From Calothrix sp. PCC 7507 (GTDB lineage: Bacteria; Cyanobacteriota; Cyanobacteriia; Cyanobacteriales; Nostocaceae), in assembly GCF_000316575.1 (NCBI RefSeq), contig NC_019682.1, forward strand, positions 5,629,501 through 5,693,500: DNA of 64,000 bases, in the 5' to 3' direction. Positions 53,430-62,887 of the stretch are shown in pieces. The stretch's first letter is position 1, and each line of letters opens with the position of its first letter. The notes below the pieces were generated by a model. That model did no database searches, was not told the DNA's origin, and saw nothing but the letters and a program-made list of their open reading frames with translations. The translations under genes were made by a program, and so were the position numbers.

Positions 53430-54584
53430 ATGACCGAAAATACTACTCTAGATAAGTCTCTTTTAAGCATTGGTCCACAGGAAAAAATTTGTCAGATTTT
53501 AGGAGAGACTTATAACAGCGATCGCTGGGATGATTGGCGCTGGCAAATGCGGCATCGTTTGACTAAGCTGGAACAGTTTGAGCAGTTACTACGGCTGACT
53601 TCCACGGAAAGGCAGGGTCTGTTGATCGCGCCAGAGAAGTTTGCTGTAGCTGTGACACCACATTTTGCATCATTGCTCGACCCGGAAGATCCGTTTTGCC
53701 CACTGCGGTTGCAAGTCATCCCTCGTGAAGAAGAACTAGTAGTTAGCGCTACAGACATGGTAGACCCATGCGGAGAGGATGACGACACTCCAGTCCCAGG
53801 ACTAGTACACCGCTACCCTGATCGCGTGTTACTACTAGCGCTAGATACTTGTGCTGCTTATTGTCGTTACTGCACTCGTTCTCGTCTGGTAAGTCAAGGT
53901 GAAATGTACCCGGTGACGCGGCGGTTGGATGAGATTATTGCCTATCTGGAAAAACATAAAGAAGTACGTGATGTCCTAATTTCTGGTGGCGATCCTTTGT
54001 TGATGTCCGATGAACCTCTAGATAACTTGTTAGGACGGTTGCGGGCTATTCCTCACATTGAGTTCGTGCGGATTGGTTCCCGTGTACCGAGTTTCTTACC
54101 ACAGCGAATTACACCGGAACTTGTGACTGTGCTTCGCAAGCATCGCGTCTGGCTTTCTTTGCACTTTTGTCATGTGCGAGAATTGACACCAGAAGTAGCC
54201 GCAGCGTGCGATCGCCTGGCTGATGGTGGTATTCCTCTAGGTAGTCAAACCGTGCTATTAAAAGGCGTGAATGATTCAGAAGCAGCACTCAAGAATCTAT
54301 TTCACGGTCTTCTAAAACTGCGTGTACGACCCTATTATTTATATCAGTGCGACCCAGTTGTGGGTACTGCACATTTGCGAACCAGTGTGCAAACTGGCAT
54401 CGATCTGATCTCAAAATTACGTGGACATACTACCGGTTATGCCGTACCAACCTACGTAATTGATGCCCCTGGTGGTGGTGGTAAAATACCAATTCAAGCT
54501 GAGACGCTAATTGCCTATGAACATGGCCAAGCCTTGGTACAAAATTGGCAAGGTAAGATATACAGCTACGTAGATCCAGATTGA
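53430..54584 (+). CDS. kamA: KamA-family radical SAM protein (lysine 2,3-aminomutase)
   Basis: This 384-residue protein is a KamA-type radical SAM/PLP enzyme that turns L-lysine into beta-lysine. The [4Fe-4S] cysteines are C141, C145 and C148 (CAAYCRYC), the SAM-binding SGGDPLLM follows, and the PLP-binding Lys is K352 in PGGGGKIP. HRYPDRVLLLALDTC and GVNDSEAALKNLFHGL are typical of true lysine aminomutases. Length is slightly short of clostridial KamA (416). The next genes, an ATP-grasp ligase and an ABC exporter, suggest that beta-lysine is built into a product. The lysine role is likely but not certain; other amino acids are possible. Confidence 0.88.
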   Translation: MTENTTLDKSLLSIGPQEKICQILGETYNSDRWDDWRWQMRHRLTKLEQFEQLLRLTSTERQGLLIAPEKFAVAVTPHFASLLDPEDPFCPLRLQVIPREEELVVSATDMVDPCGEDDDTPVPGLVHRYPDRVLLLALDTCAAYCRYCTRSRLVSQGEMYPVTRRLDEIIAYLEKHKEVRDVLISGGDPLLMSDEPLDNLLGRLRAIPHIEFVRIGSRVPSFLPQRITPELVTVLRKHRVWLSLHFCHVRELTPEVAAACDRLADGGIPLGSQTVLLKGVNDSEAALKNLFHGLLKLRVRPYYLYQCDPVVGTAHLRTSVQTGIDLISKLRGHTTGYAVPTYVIDAPGGGGKIPIQAETLIAYEHGQALVQNWQGKIYSYVDPD

Positions 54585-54660
54585 GGTAATGTAAACAAGA
54601 CTCAAATCCTTTCTTCTATTGCCTACCTAAGCAAATAAGTTCAAAAATCAAAGCTGGTAT

Positions 54661-55638
54661 ATGATAATTGGTTTGTGTTATGACCTCAAGCGTGAGTATC
54701 TCCAGCAGGGTTTTAGCCCTACTGATGTGATGGAATTCGATGATGAAGAAACCATTATCGGGCTAGAAGATACACTGTGTAATTTGGGTCATCGAGTTGA
54801 ACGCATCGGTAATGGAAGAAAACTTGCTCTCAGGTTAGCAAAAGGCGATCGCTGGGATTTAGTGTTTAATATTGCTGAGGGGATAAAAGGGCGATCGCGT
54901 GAAGCCCAAGTTCCTGCAATCTGTGAATTATTCGCCCAACCTTACACATTTTCTGATCCGCTTACCTGTGCCTTAACTTTAGATAAGGCATTGGCTAAGA
55001 GAATAGTACGCGATCGCGGTTTACCTACAGCCCCTTTTGCCATAATTAATCACATCGCAGAAGCCGCTAACATTTCTTTACCCATGCCACTTTTTCTCAA
55101 GCCTGTAGCTGAAGGCAGTTCTAAAGGTATAACTGGAAAATCTCTAGTCAAAGAACAGCAAGAACTAGTTGCAGCCTATCAAGCATTGCACAGCCAATTT
55201 CACCAGCCCATACTTGTAGAACCCTTCCTCCCTGGTAGAGAAGTGACAGTTGGTATCATTGGCAATGGTAGTCATGCCAAAGTAGTGGGTGTCATGGAAG
55301 TAATTTTTACAGACCAAGCTGAAACTGATGCTTACACTACTCTTAACAAAAAGGAGTATTTAGACAGAGTAGCCTATCAATTACTGATAGATCCCGAACC
55401 ATTAGCCATGCAAGCCCAGCAACTTGCCTTGGATGTTTATAATACCTTTAGTTGCCGTGATGCTGCCCGTGTAGATTTGCGTTGTGATGCTGGAGGTGTT
55501 TTGCAGTTTTTGGAAGTCAACCCATTGCCAGGATTAGACCATATATATTCAGACTTGCCAATTATGGGACGTTTGGCGGGTGTAACATACACAGAAATCA
55601 TTGCCGCAATCCTTGATGCAGCATGGCAAAGGTATTAA
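54661..55638 (+). CDS. D-Ala-D-Ala ligase-like ATP-grasp enzyme
   Basis: This 325-residue protein has the ATP-grasp fold of the D-Ala-D-Ala ligase type: DLVFNIAEGIKGRSREAQVP (N-terminal substrate part), PLFLKPVAEGSSKGI (ATP lid), EPFLPGREVTVGIIGNG, and a metal site ARVDLRC...LQFLEVNPLPGLDHIYSD. Such enzymes join an amine to a carboxylate through an acyl phosphate. It is unlikely to be the housekeeping ligase because it follows kamA by 76 bases. It may attach beta-lysine or use it as amine partner. The exact substrates are not readable. Confidence 0.87.
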   Translation: MIIGLCYDLKREYLQQGFSPTDVMEFDDEETIIGLEDTLCNLGHRVERIGNGRKLALRLAKGDRWDLVFNIAEGIKGRSREAQVPAICELFAQPYTFSDPLTCALTLDKALAKRIVRDRGLPTAPFAIINHIAEAANISLPMPLFLKPVAEGSSKGITGKSLVKEQQELVAAYQALHSQFHQPILVEPFLPGREVTVGIIGNGSHAKVVGVMEVIFTDQAETDAYTTLNKKEYLDRVAYQLLIDPEPLAMQAQQLALDVYNTFSCRDAARVDLRCDAGGVLQFLEVNPLPGLDHIYSDLPIMGRLAGVTYTEIIAAILDAAWQRY

Positions 55639-55668
55639 TAGTAAGGATTAATTATCTGGTTTTTATCA

Positions 55669-57396
55669 ATGAATATTATTGATTTTCTGCGGACAATTAT
55701 TACATATATTGCTCCTTATAAAAAATTGGCTATTTTTCTTATTTTTGGTCGGATTTTTGAGGCGATATTTCAATCAGCTATAGGTGTGAGTTTTAAGTTC
55801 ATCATTGATGAAGCCATTATTCCCCAAAATTATGACTTACTGATATTAACTATCATGTTGCTGGGTGGTGGAGCAATTGCTTTGACATTAATTACATTAT
55901 TAATAGATTATTTTGATGCCCGGTTTAGTATTTTGATTATTAATCAACTCCGGGAATCTCTATTTAGGCATATTCAAGTTATGTCTATGGACTTTTTTGG
56001 CAAGAAATCATCTGGTAATATTGTTAATTGTTTTACAGCAGATGCCGAAAAGGTTGAGAATGGGATTGTCTATGGGATGACAGTAATATTTTTCAATTCA
56101 AGTAATATTCTGTTTTCCAGTATTTATCTTTTTTATCTAAACTGGCAGTTAGCTATATTAGGGACGATAGGTTTAATAATTTGTGCTGTCGCCCCTACTT
56201 TAATTATCAGGCTAGCCACTGAAGTGGGTTATCAACTCCGGCAAAAAGAAGGAGAAATTGCCAGTGTTGTCTCAGAGAATATTCTGGCTCAATCTGTAAT
56301 TAAAAATTTTGCATTAGAAACCAAGATGGCTGATGACTTTAATGTAAAGTTGTTAGAACTAAAGCAGCTTTATATTAATGCAAAATTTATCGGCTATCTA
56401 GTACAGCGAATACCAAAACTAACTTTTATTTTGGTGCAATTATTAATCTTGGGCACTGGTGCAGCAATGGCTTATTGGCACTTGATTACCGTGGGTACAT
56501 TAGTATCTAATCAGATTTTATTAATGGGGTTATATTCTACTATTGATAACTACAGTTGGGGATTGCCTTATTTAATTGATGGGGCAGCCGGAATGCGGCG
56601 TATTCAAGATATTTTACAAGAAAAAATCACAACTCAAGACATACCAGAGGCAGTGGAATTAAAGCATTTTAACCAAGAAATTTGCTTTGATAATGTCTCG
56701 TTTAAATATAGTGAAAATAGAGGTGGGATTGAAAATTTATCGTTGAAAATTCGTCAGGGTGAATTTGCTGTGTTTGTGGGTGCTAGTGGCGCTGGTAAAA
56801 GTACTATTGTCAATCTGCTAACGCGATTTTATCAACCAAACTCAGGAAAAATTTTATTTGATGGAGTGGATTTGTCCCAGGCGACAATGCGATCGCTGCG
56901 TTCTCAAATTGGCTTAGTATCTCAAGAGGTGATTTTATTTAACTGCTCAGTGCGGGAAAATATCCGTATGGGCTATTTAGAAGCCAGTGACGCACAGGTA
57001 GAAGCCGCAGCCAAAGCCGCCGAGATTCACGACTTTATTTTAACTTTACCCCAAGGCTATGATACGACAGTAGGCGATCGCGGTGGGCAACTCTCAGGAG
57101 GACAACGCCAGAGAATCGCCCTAGCGAGGGCGTTGGTAAGAAATCCCGCAATTCTCATTCTCGATGAAGCTACATCCGCCTTAGATCCTGTAACAGAAGC
57201 AGAAATCCTCGCCACCCTAGAACAAATCGCCAAAACACGCACCGTCATTGTCATTACGCATCGGTTGACACAAGCATTACGTGCAGATGTGATTTTTGTC
57301 CTAGAAAACGGGTGCTTAGTTAATTCAGGGCGTCATTTAGATTTGATTGCAGAAGATGGGCTATATTCGACACTCTGGCAGGTAGTATCAGCATAA
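55669..57396 (+). CDS. ABC transporter, permease fused to ATPase (exporter type)
   Basis: This 575-residue half-transporter has a membrane part of six helices (about residues 15-320) and an ATPase with Walker A VGASGAGKST, Q loop SQIGLVSQEVILFN, signature QLSGGQRQRIALARAL, Walker B ILILDEATSALD and switch His in VITHRL. The architecture is that of homodimeric exporters for lipids, peptides or drugs. It starts 30 bases after the ATP-grasp gene, so it is probably in the same operon and may export its product. The membrane half is AT-rich and Ile-rich like its neighbours. Confidence 0.9.
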   Translation: MNIIDFLRTIITYIAPYKKLAIFLIFGRIFEAIFQSAIGVSFKFIIDEAIIPQNYDLLILTIMLLGGGAIALTLITLLIDYFDARFSILIINQLRESLFRHIQVMSMDFFGKKSSGNIVNCFTADAEKVENGIVYGMTVIFFNSSNILFSSIYLFYLNWQLAILGTIGLIICAVAPTLIIRLATEVGYQLRQKEGEIASVVSENILAQSVIKNFALETKMADDFNVKLLELKQLYINAKFIGYLVQRIPKLTFILVQLLILGTGAAMAYWHLITVGTLVSNQILLMGLYSTIDNYSWGLPYLIDGAAGMRRIQDILQEKITTQDIPEAVELKHFNQEICFDNVSFKYSENRGGIENLSLKIRQGEFAVFVGASGAGKSTIVNLLTRFYQPNSGKILFDGVDLSQATMRSLRSQIGLVSQEVILFNCSVRENIRMGYLEASDAQVEAAAKAAEIHDFILTLPQGYDTTVGDRGGQLSGGQRQRIALARALVRNPAILILDEATSALDPVTEAEILATLEQIAKTRTVIVITHRLTQALRADVIFVLENGCLVNSGRHLDLIAEDGLYSTLWQVVSA

Positions 57397-57623
57397 ACCA
57401 GTGAAGCAGAAATTTGAGGCGATCGCCAATGATTTATCTACGTCTTAATACTCAGTAATAAGTAAGTAAGTCGGCACAATAAAACCAAACTTTGTAAAGA
57501 AAAGTAAACAAGGCTCAAACCCTTCTGCCTATTGCCTGATCCCAGCGACAATTGTTTACAGAAAAACTAGTACTAGTTATCTTCAGTGTTACAACAGTAA
57601 TGATAAACTATTACTGTGTATAT

Positions 57624-59723
57624 ATGGTAACTCAACTCAAAGAAAAGGCGTTATTGCTTCTTCGTCAGGCGCTTGATAATTCAACAGCTGATTTTCGTCC
57701 TGGACAATGGGAAGCTATTGAAGAGTTACTCTTAAACAAATCGCGTTTACTTGTCGTTCAACGCACAGGTTGGGGCAAAAGTTTAGTATATTTTTTAGCA
57801 ACTCGACTACTACGAGATCAAAGTGTTGGTTGTACTCTTTTGATTTCACCACTACTAGCTTTGATGCGAAACCAAATTGTAGCAGCACAACGCATTGGCA
57901 TCAAAGCTGAGACAATTAACTCTAGCAATACAGAAGAGTGGGAAGTTGTCAAAACCCAATTACTTGCGGATAAAATAGACATCCTATTAATTTCACCCGA
58001 AAGACTAGCTAACGAAGAATTTCGAGAGAAAATTCTTTTACCATTATCCCAATGTATAGGTTTATTTGTTGTTGATGAAGCTCATTGTATTTCTGATTGG
58101 GGACATGATTTTCGCCCTGATTATCGGCGGATTGTGAGAATTTTACAAGGACTACCACAAAATATCCCAGTTCTGACTACAACGGCAACAGCTAACAATC
58201 GAGTAGTTGATGATATTAAAGCTCAGTTGGGGTCAAATCTGCGAGTTTCTAGAGGTAGCTTAACCAGACAAAGTTTGCAGTTACAAAATATTTATCTTCC
58301 CAGTCCAGCAGCGAGAATGGCATGGTTAGCAGAACAATTGCCAAAATTACCTGGAAGTGGAATAATTTACACATTAACTGTCAGGGATGCTGACCGAGTA
58401 GCTGATTGGTTACAAATTCAAGGGATTAATGCTAAAGCATACCACAGCAATTTAGATAGTGAGATGCGTGTAGTATTAGAAGACGAACTTCTCAAAAATG
58501 AAATTAAAGCATTAGTTGCAACTACAGCATTAGGTATGGGTTTTGATAAACCCGATTTAGGCTTTGTGATTCATTATCAACGCCCTGGTTCTGTTGTACA
58601 CTATTATCAGCAAGTAGGACGAGCAGGTAGAGCAGTAGACATAGCTTATGGAATTCTTCTCGGTGGTGATGAAGATGAGGAAATTACTAACTATTTCATT
58701 AATACGGCTTTTCCTCCCCAAATACATACCCAGCAAATTTTAACTGTCCTCAACCAATCTAGAGAAGGTCTTTCTGTACCTCAGTTGGAACAAAGTCTCA
58801 ATCTTTCTAGAGGTCAAATTGATAAGGTTTTAAAACAGCTTTCCTTGGAATCGCCAGCACCCATAACTAAGCTAGATTCTAAATGGTATGCTACACCAGT
58901 AAATTATTTTCCTGATAGTGAAAAAATAGAGCGATTAACACAAATTCGCCGCCAAGAACAAGCCAAAATGTCAGAATATATGCAAAACAAACAATGCTTG
59001 ATGGCTTTTTTGGCAGCAGAATTAGACGATCCCAATCCGACTGCTTGCGGTAAATGTGCTGTTTGTTTAGGTAGACATTTATTGCCAGAAACCTGCTCAA
59101 TGGAGATTATAAATCAGGCAATTTTATATCTACGTCGCAGTGACCAAATTATTGAACCACGTAAACAATGGCCACAGCAAGCCTTGCTTAATTATGGATT
59201 TTCGGGTAATATCCGCAGCAATTTAAGAGCAGAAGCAGGTAGAGCATTATCTCTATGGGGTGATGCTGGGTGGGGAGAATTAGTAAAACAGGGTAAATAT
59301 AGAGATAATCATTTTGATGATGTACTAGTACAGGGTACTGTAGAAATGATTCAACGTTGGCAACCACAGCCTTTTCCTAGTTGGATAACCTGTGTTCCTT
59401 CTTTGAATCGTCCTGAACTTGTCCCGAATTTTGCACAAAGACTGGCAAAAAAATTAGGCTTACCCTTTAAGCTAATTGTCCGGAAAACTCGCCCAACTCA
59501 GTTACAAAAAAATATGAGTAATAGTTATCAACAAGCTCATAATTTAGATGATGCTTTTGCAATCGAAGTATGGGAAGAAATGAGCAGTTCTGTATTCTTA
59601 GTTGATGATATGGTAGATTCCCGTTGGACTTTTACTATAATTGCAGCACTTTTGCGTCGTGCTGGTAGTGGGTTAGTTTTTCCTATAGCATTGGCACTCA
59701 ATACATTAGGTCAAGGAGATTAG
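57624..59723 (+). CDS. RecQ-family helicase fused to a phosphoribosyltransferase-like domain
   Basis: This 699-residue protein has a RecQ-type helicase core: Q motif FRPGQWEAIEELL, Walker A RTGWGKSLVYF (K52), DEAH box VVDEAHCISDWGHDFRPDYR (D151-H154), TATANNRV, YHSNLDSEMR, and QQVGRAGRAVD. A zinc site follows (CGKCAVCLG, with two more Cys). The C-terminal about 180 residues end with VFLVDDMVDSRWTF (D661-D662), which fits the PRPP-binding loop of type I phosphoribosyltransferases. I start at ATG 57624 (MVTQLKEKA). Six bases separate it from the DprA-like gene. The fusion suggests action on nucleotides or DNA ends linked to unwinding; a defence role is inferred. Confidence 0.88.
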   Translation: MVTQLKEKALLLLRQALDNSTADFRPGQWEAIEELLLNKSRLLVVQRTGWGKSLVYFLATRLLRDQSVGCTLLISPLLALMRNQIVAAQRIGIKAETINSSNTEEWEVVKTQLLADKIDILLISPERLANEEFREKILLPLSQCIGLFVVDEAHCISDWGHDFRPDYRRIVRILQGLPQNIPVLTTTATANNRVVDDIKAQLGSNLRVSRGSLTRQSLQLQNIYLPSPAARMAWLAEQLPKLPGSGIIYTLTVRDADRVADWLQIQGINAKAYHSNLDSEMRVVLEDELLKNEIKALVATTALGMGFDKPDLGFVIHYQRPGSVVHYYQQVGRAGRAVDIAYGILLGGDEDEEITNYFINTAFPPQIHTQQILTVLNQSREGLSVPQLEQSLNLSRGQIDKVLKQLSLESPAPITKLDSKWYATPVNYFPDSEKIERLTQIRRQEQAKMSEYMQNKQCLMAFLAAELDDPNPTACGKCAVCLGRHLLPETCSMEIINQAILYLRRSDQIIEPRKQWPQQALLNYGFSGNIRSNLRAEAGRALSLWGDAGWGELVKQGKYRDNHFDDVLVQGTVEMIQRWQPQPFPSWITCVPSLNRPELVPNFAQRLAKKLGLPFKLIVRKTRPTQLQKNMSNSYQQAHNLDDAFAIEVWEEMSSSVFLVDDMVDSRWTFTIIAALLRRAGSGLVFPIALALNTLGQGD

Positions 59724-59729
59724 AAAATT

Positions 59730-60959
59730 ATGTTAAATCATGTGCTTGCACCAGATACGCAAGCAATTTTATTATTATGTGCTAGCTTTGGGCAAAATCG
59801 CCAAATTGAACCCCAACCCCTCACACTGAGTGAGTATAATTCTCTCACAGACTGGTTGCGGGAAAACCAGATGCGCCCAGCAGATTTACTAGAACCAGCA
59901 GCAAAAGAACGGTTACAACAAATTACTATTAATAAACTTAACCCTGAAAGGCTTTTAGCTTTATTAGAACGGGGTGCAATGCTGAGTTTTGCAGTTGAGA
60001 AGTGGACTAATAAGGGACTGTGGGTGCTGGGACGAAGTGATGCAAAATATCCCAAACGTCTTAAGCAGAGATTAAGACATTTAGCACCAGCAATTCTCTA
60101 CGGGGTTGGTAATGTTGAACTACTGTCAATGGGAGGACTAGCAATTGTTGGTTCTCGTGATGTCGATGAAGAGATTCTTGGCTATACCCGAAAAGTTGCA
60201 CAAAATAGCGCTTTAGAAGGAATGCAGATAATTTCTGGCGCAGCGCGGGGGGTAGACCAAGAGGCTATGCTAGGTGTTTTGGATGCTGGGGGAATATCTG
60301 TTGGTGTATTAGCGGATAGTTTGACTAAGGCTGCTGTAAATAGCAAGTATCGCTCTAGTATTAAAGAGGGCAGACTGACTTTAGTTTCTAGTTACGATCC
60401 TGATGCTGGCTTCAATGCTGGTAATGCTATGGGTCGAAATAAGTATGTATACGCTTTAGCGGATTATGCTCTTGTAGTCAATTCTGCTTTTGGTACTGGT
60501 GGTACTTGGGCTGGTGCTGTGGAAGCGCTTTCTCGACTTCAGGAAATTCCAGTTTTTGTGTGGTTAGATTCTACTGTTTCAGAAGGTAATCAGCAATTAC
60601 GCAATCAGGGAGCAAAACCTTTTCCTTCCGAACCTTGGAATGATTCTTTGAAGGAACTTTTAGCAACAGCTTCCTCCATTGTTGAACCAATCAAAACACA
60701 GATGAAATCCACACTTCCAGATAATCCACAACAGGTTACATTCAATCCAAAAGATATCTATGAAGCTGTTTTACCTTTTATTCTTCACCATTTACAGCAA
60801 CCTAAGGATGCAAAGTCTCTAGCAGAAATTCTGGATGTCAGACTAACTCAGGTGCAGGATTGGTTGAACAGAGCGATGAATGAGGGTAAGGTGAGAAAAA
60901 TTAATAAGCCTGTTGCTTATGTGGTAATTCAAGGAGCTACTCAACTTTCTTTATTATAA
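59730..60959 (+). CDS. DprA-like (Rossmann-fold) DNA-processing protein
   Basis: This 409-residue protein resembles DprA/Smf, which binds ssDNA in natural transformation. The Rossmann core has LAIVGSRDVDEEI, IISGAARGVDQEAMLGVLDAGG, the LVSSYDPDAGFNAGNAMGRN segment and the FGTGGTWAGAVEAL end. It also has N-terminal about 110 residues and a C-terminal winged-helix-like piece (SLAEILDVRLTQVQDWLNRA). It differs from housekeeping DprA in the loop after the core and is longer. It begins 6 bases after the RecQ-PRTase gene, and its stop overlaps the DUF29 start. The pairing suggests a dedicated partner of the helicase, not a competence gene. Confidence 0.85.
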   Translation: MLNHVLAPDTQAILLLCASFGQNRQIEPQPLTLSEYNSLTDWLRENQMRPADLLEPAAKERLQQITINKLNPERLLALLERGAMLSFAVEKWTNKGLWVLGRSDAKYPKRLKQRLRHLAPAILYGVGNVELLSMGGLAIVGSRDVDEEILGYTRKVAQNSALEGMQIISGAARGVDQEAMLGVLDAGGISVGVLADSLTKAAVNSKYRSSIKEGRLTLVSSYDPDAGFNAGNAMGRNKYVYALADYALVVNSAFGTGGTWAGAVEALSRLQEIPVFVWLDSTVSEGNQQLRNQGAKPFPSEPWNDSLKELLATASSIVEPIKTQMKSTLPDNPQQVTFNPKDIYEAVLPFILHHLQQPKDAKSLAEILDVRLTQVQDWLNRAMNEGKVRKINKPVAYVVIQGATQLSLL

Positions 60960-61429
60960 TGACGACACAAATACAACCAACAACTCAGACTTTATACGAC
61001 CAAGATTATTATCTTTGGCTGAAGACAACCATCAACCAATTGCGTGCTGGACAGTTTTCGTCTGTGGATTTAGATAACTTGATTGAAGAGTTGGAAAGTA
61101 TGGGGAGGAGTGAGAAACGAGCCATAAAAAGTCTATTGATTAAACTTTTTGTACATCTACTAAAGCTCACATATTGGGATCAAGAACGAGAGCGAAATCA
61201 AGGACATTGGAAAGGAGAAATCAGGATATTTCGTGAAGAAATTCAGGATGCACTCAAAGATAGTCCTAGTCTGAAGCCTTACATTTTAGAAATATTCGAT
61301 GAATCGTATCAAAAAGCTAGGAAACAAGCAAGCGATCGCTCTCAACTTCCGATTGATACATTTCCTGTCACTATCATCGGTTCTTTGGAACAAACTTTAG
61401 ATGAAAACTGGTTTCCTGAATACAGGTAA
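60959..61429 (+). CDS. DUF29 family protein
   Basis: This 156-residue protein is a clear DUF29 member: LYDQDYYLWLKTTINQLRAG, FSSVDLDNLIEELESMGRSEK, LLIKLFVHLLKLTYWD and the C-terminal FPVTIIGSLEQTLDENWFP. The family is abundant in cyanobacteria and of unknown function. Its ATG overlaps the DprA-like stop by one base (TAATG), so translation is coupled. Whether it belongs to the RecQ/DprA module or merely sits at its end is not clear. Confidence 0.9.
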   Translation: MTTQIQPTTQTLYDQDYYLWLKTTINQLRAGQFSSVDLDNLIEELESMGRSEKRAIKSLLIKLFVHLLKLTYWDQERERNQGHWKGEIRIFREEIQDALKDSPSLKPYILEIFDESYQKARKQASDRSQLPIDTFPVTIIGSLEQTLDENWFPEYR

Positions 61430-61475
61430 TGCTGTAGACATAATTATAGTATTCATATATACATCACACACTGCA

Positions 61476-61805
61476 TCAAAGTCCCAACCATTCACGCAAG
61501 GACTGCTCTAATTGCTTGATGTCGGGAGCAGTTAACTTGCCAATGATCGCCACAACTAAACTTTGCTGTACTGTATATAAACCTCGTTTAACTGCTGTTT
61601 CAACGTTCAATCCGGCTGCTGTCCAATCAGAAAGTATGAATTCGCCAACAAGTAAGGATGTAGTTTTGCTAGTTAGCGGAACAATGAAAATGTCTTGAGA
61701 CTCATGGGGTGGATTGACGACAACTGCGGGTCTGACTTTTGAACCCGACAAATCCGAAAAAGGATAACGAACTAAGATGATGTCATTTTTTGAGTAGTTG
61801 GGCAT
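61476..61805 (-). CDS. MazF/PemK-type mRNA interferase toxin
   Basis: This about 109-residue protein has the MazF/PemK fold: DIILVRYPFSDLSGSKVRPAVVV, the DIFIVPLTSK strand and a C-terminal helix (DIKQLEQSLREWLG). Toxins of this kind cut mRNA at short motifs. I start at ATG 61805 (MPNYSKNDI); the frame is open further. The start lies within the end of the antitoxin gene (overlap about 23 bases), the usual antitoxin-first arrangement. Confidence 0.85.
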   Translation of the reverse strand: MPNYSKNDIILVRYPFSDLSGSKVRPAVVVNPPHESQDIFIVPLTSKTTSLLVGEFILSDWTAAGLNVETAVKRGLYTVQQSLVVAIIGKLTAPDIKQLEQSLREWLGL

Positions 61806-61986
61806 AAATATCATCCTCGGTATTATCCCAAATAGTATCAACAGATACTTGACTTGTTTGCAGCCAAAAGTCACCTTCATCATCAGGTAGAAGTGTGACT
61901 AATACCTTTGTACCTTCGGGAAGTTCTCCTGGTTCCAGTAACTCGATTTTGCCTTGACGAACTGTAGCCCACAAAGTTTTTAGCAT
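61783..61986 (-). CDS. Antitoxin of the MazF-type pair
   Basis: This 67-residue protein (MLKTLWATVRQGKIELLEPG..., then TKVLVTLLPDDEGDFWLQ) has the N-terminal beta-strand pattern of short cyanobacterial antitoxins with IELLEPxxLPEGTKVxVTLL and an acidic C-terminal tail (DNTEDDIYAQLLKK) expected to fill the toxin's active site. I start at ATG 61986. It precedes and overlaps the toxin gene. Confidence 0.8.
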   Translation of the reverse strand: MLKTLWATVRQGKIELLEPGELPEGTKVLVTLLPDDEGDFWLQTSQVSVDTIWDNTEDDIYAQLLKK

Positions 61987-62159
61987 AGTATTTGGATGAA
62001 GATAGCAAATTGCAACAGAGAGGGCAATGCACATACTTTCTAGCATAGGCGATCGCACAATACCAACCTCAATCTAAGTAGAAAGTGCAAATCACGTTAA
62101 CTAAGCATTTAACCTTAAAATAGATACGCAACTCGCACTTCCTCAAGGAGTATCCAGCA

Positions 62160-62822
62160 GTGCAGCCGGATTTAATAGGCTTGGAAATTAGTAAGGGGGA
62201 ACTGAGACGTTTGACTGGATTTGATCCAGAGGACGTTTTTCGACCTTCGATTATGGCAGACAAAGAGAAGCGATTAGGGTTTTTTCTCAGTGAAGGGCTG
62301 GTGGCGCTGGCTTTGACCCCGATAATTGTCGGGTTTATTTATGCTTTTATGATTTTACCAACCATTGGTTCGTCAATTAAGCTAGGAATACTTTTATTAA
62401 TTTTAGTCCCGATCGCAGTCTTAATTGGGCGATCGCTCTGGCGACGCAAGACCTGTCCGCAAGCATTGACAATACTTTTGGATGAAGTTGATGAATATCA
62501 TGAAGTGGTGAAAGCCATAGATATTCATGACCAACTAGCAACATCTGGAAACTTAGAAAGCAGCATCAATGACAGAGAGCAAGTTATTGGCGCCTTACAA
62601 CTGATTCGAGAAGATTTAGTCCGCGCTTTGAAAACTGAACGAATTTTGCGGGATAATAAAAAGCTGCTTGCTAATAATCAAGAGCTATTTGTCAATAATT
62701 TAGCCAACCTACAAGCCTTGCAACTTAGTAGTCAAGCAGGCGAATATGCCCAGATTTTAAATCAATCATTGCAGATTGCGATCGATGTGCAAGCAGAAAT
62801 TAGAAAATTGCGGAAAGTTTGA
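62160..62822 (+). CDS. Hypothetical membrane protein with two helices and coiled coil
   Basis: This 220-residue protein starts at GTG 62160 behind AAGGAG (62145-62150). Two adjacent hydrophobic segments (about residues 44-69 and 72-91) form a membrane hairpin, followed by a long charged helical part with coiled-coil character (REDLVRALKTERILRDNKKL...). No family is recognised. Cyanobacterial proteins of this form are common beside unrelated genes; nothing here points to a role. Confidence 0.75.
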   Translation: MQPDLIGLEISKGELRRLTGFDPEDVFRPSIMADKEKRLGFFLSEGLVALALTPIIVGFIYAFMILPTIGSSIKLGILLLILVPIAVLIGRSLWRRKTCPQALTILLDEVDEYHEVVKAIDIHDQLATSGNLESSINDREQVIGALQLIREDLVRALKTERILRDNKKLLANNQELFVNNLANLQALQLSSQAGEYAQILNQSLQIAIDVQAEIRKLRKV

Positions 62823-62887
62823 GGAAGCATCTTTTGCGGCTCTTGGTTCTGGTGAGTCAATTTTCCCTTATAGGTAGTAGGATACTC

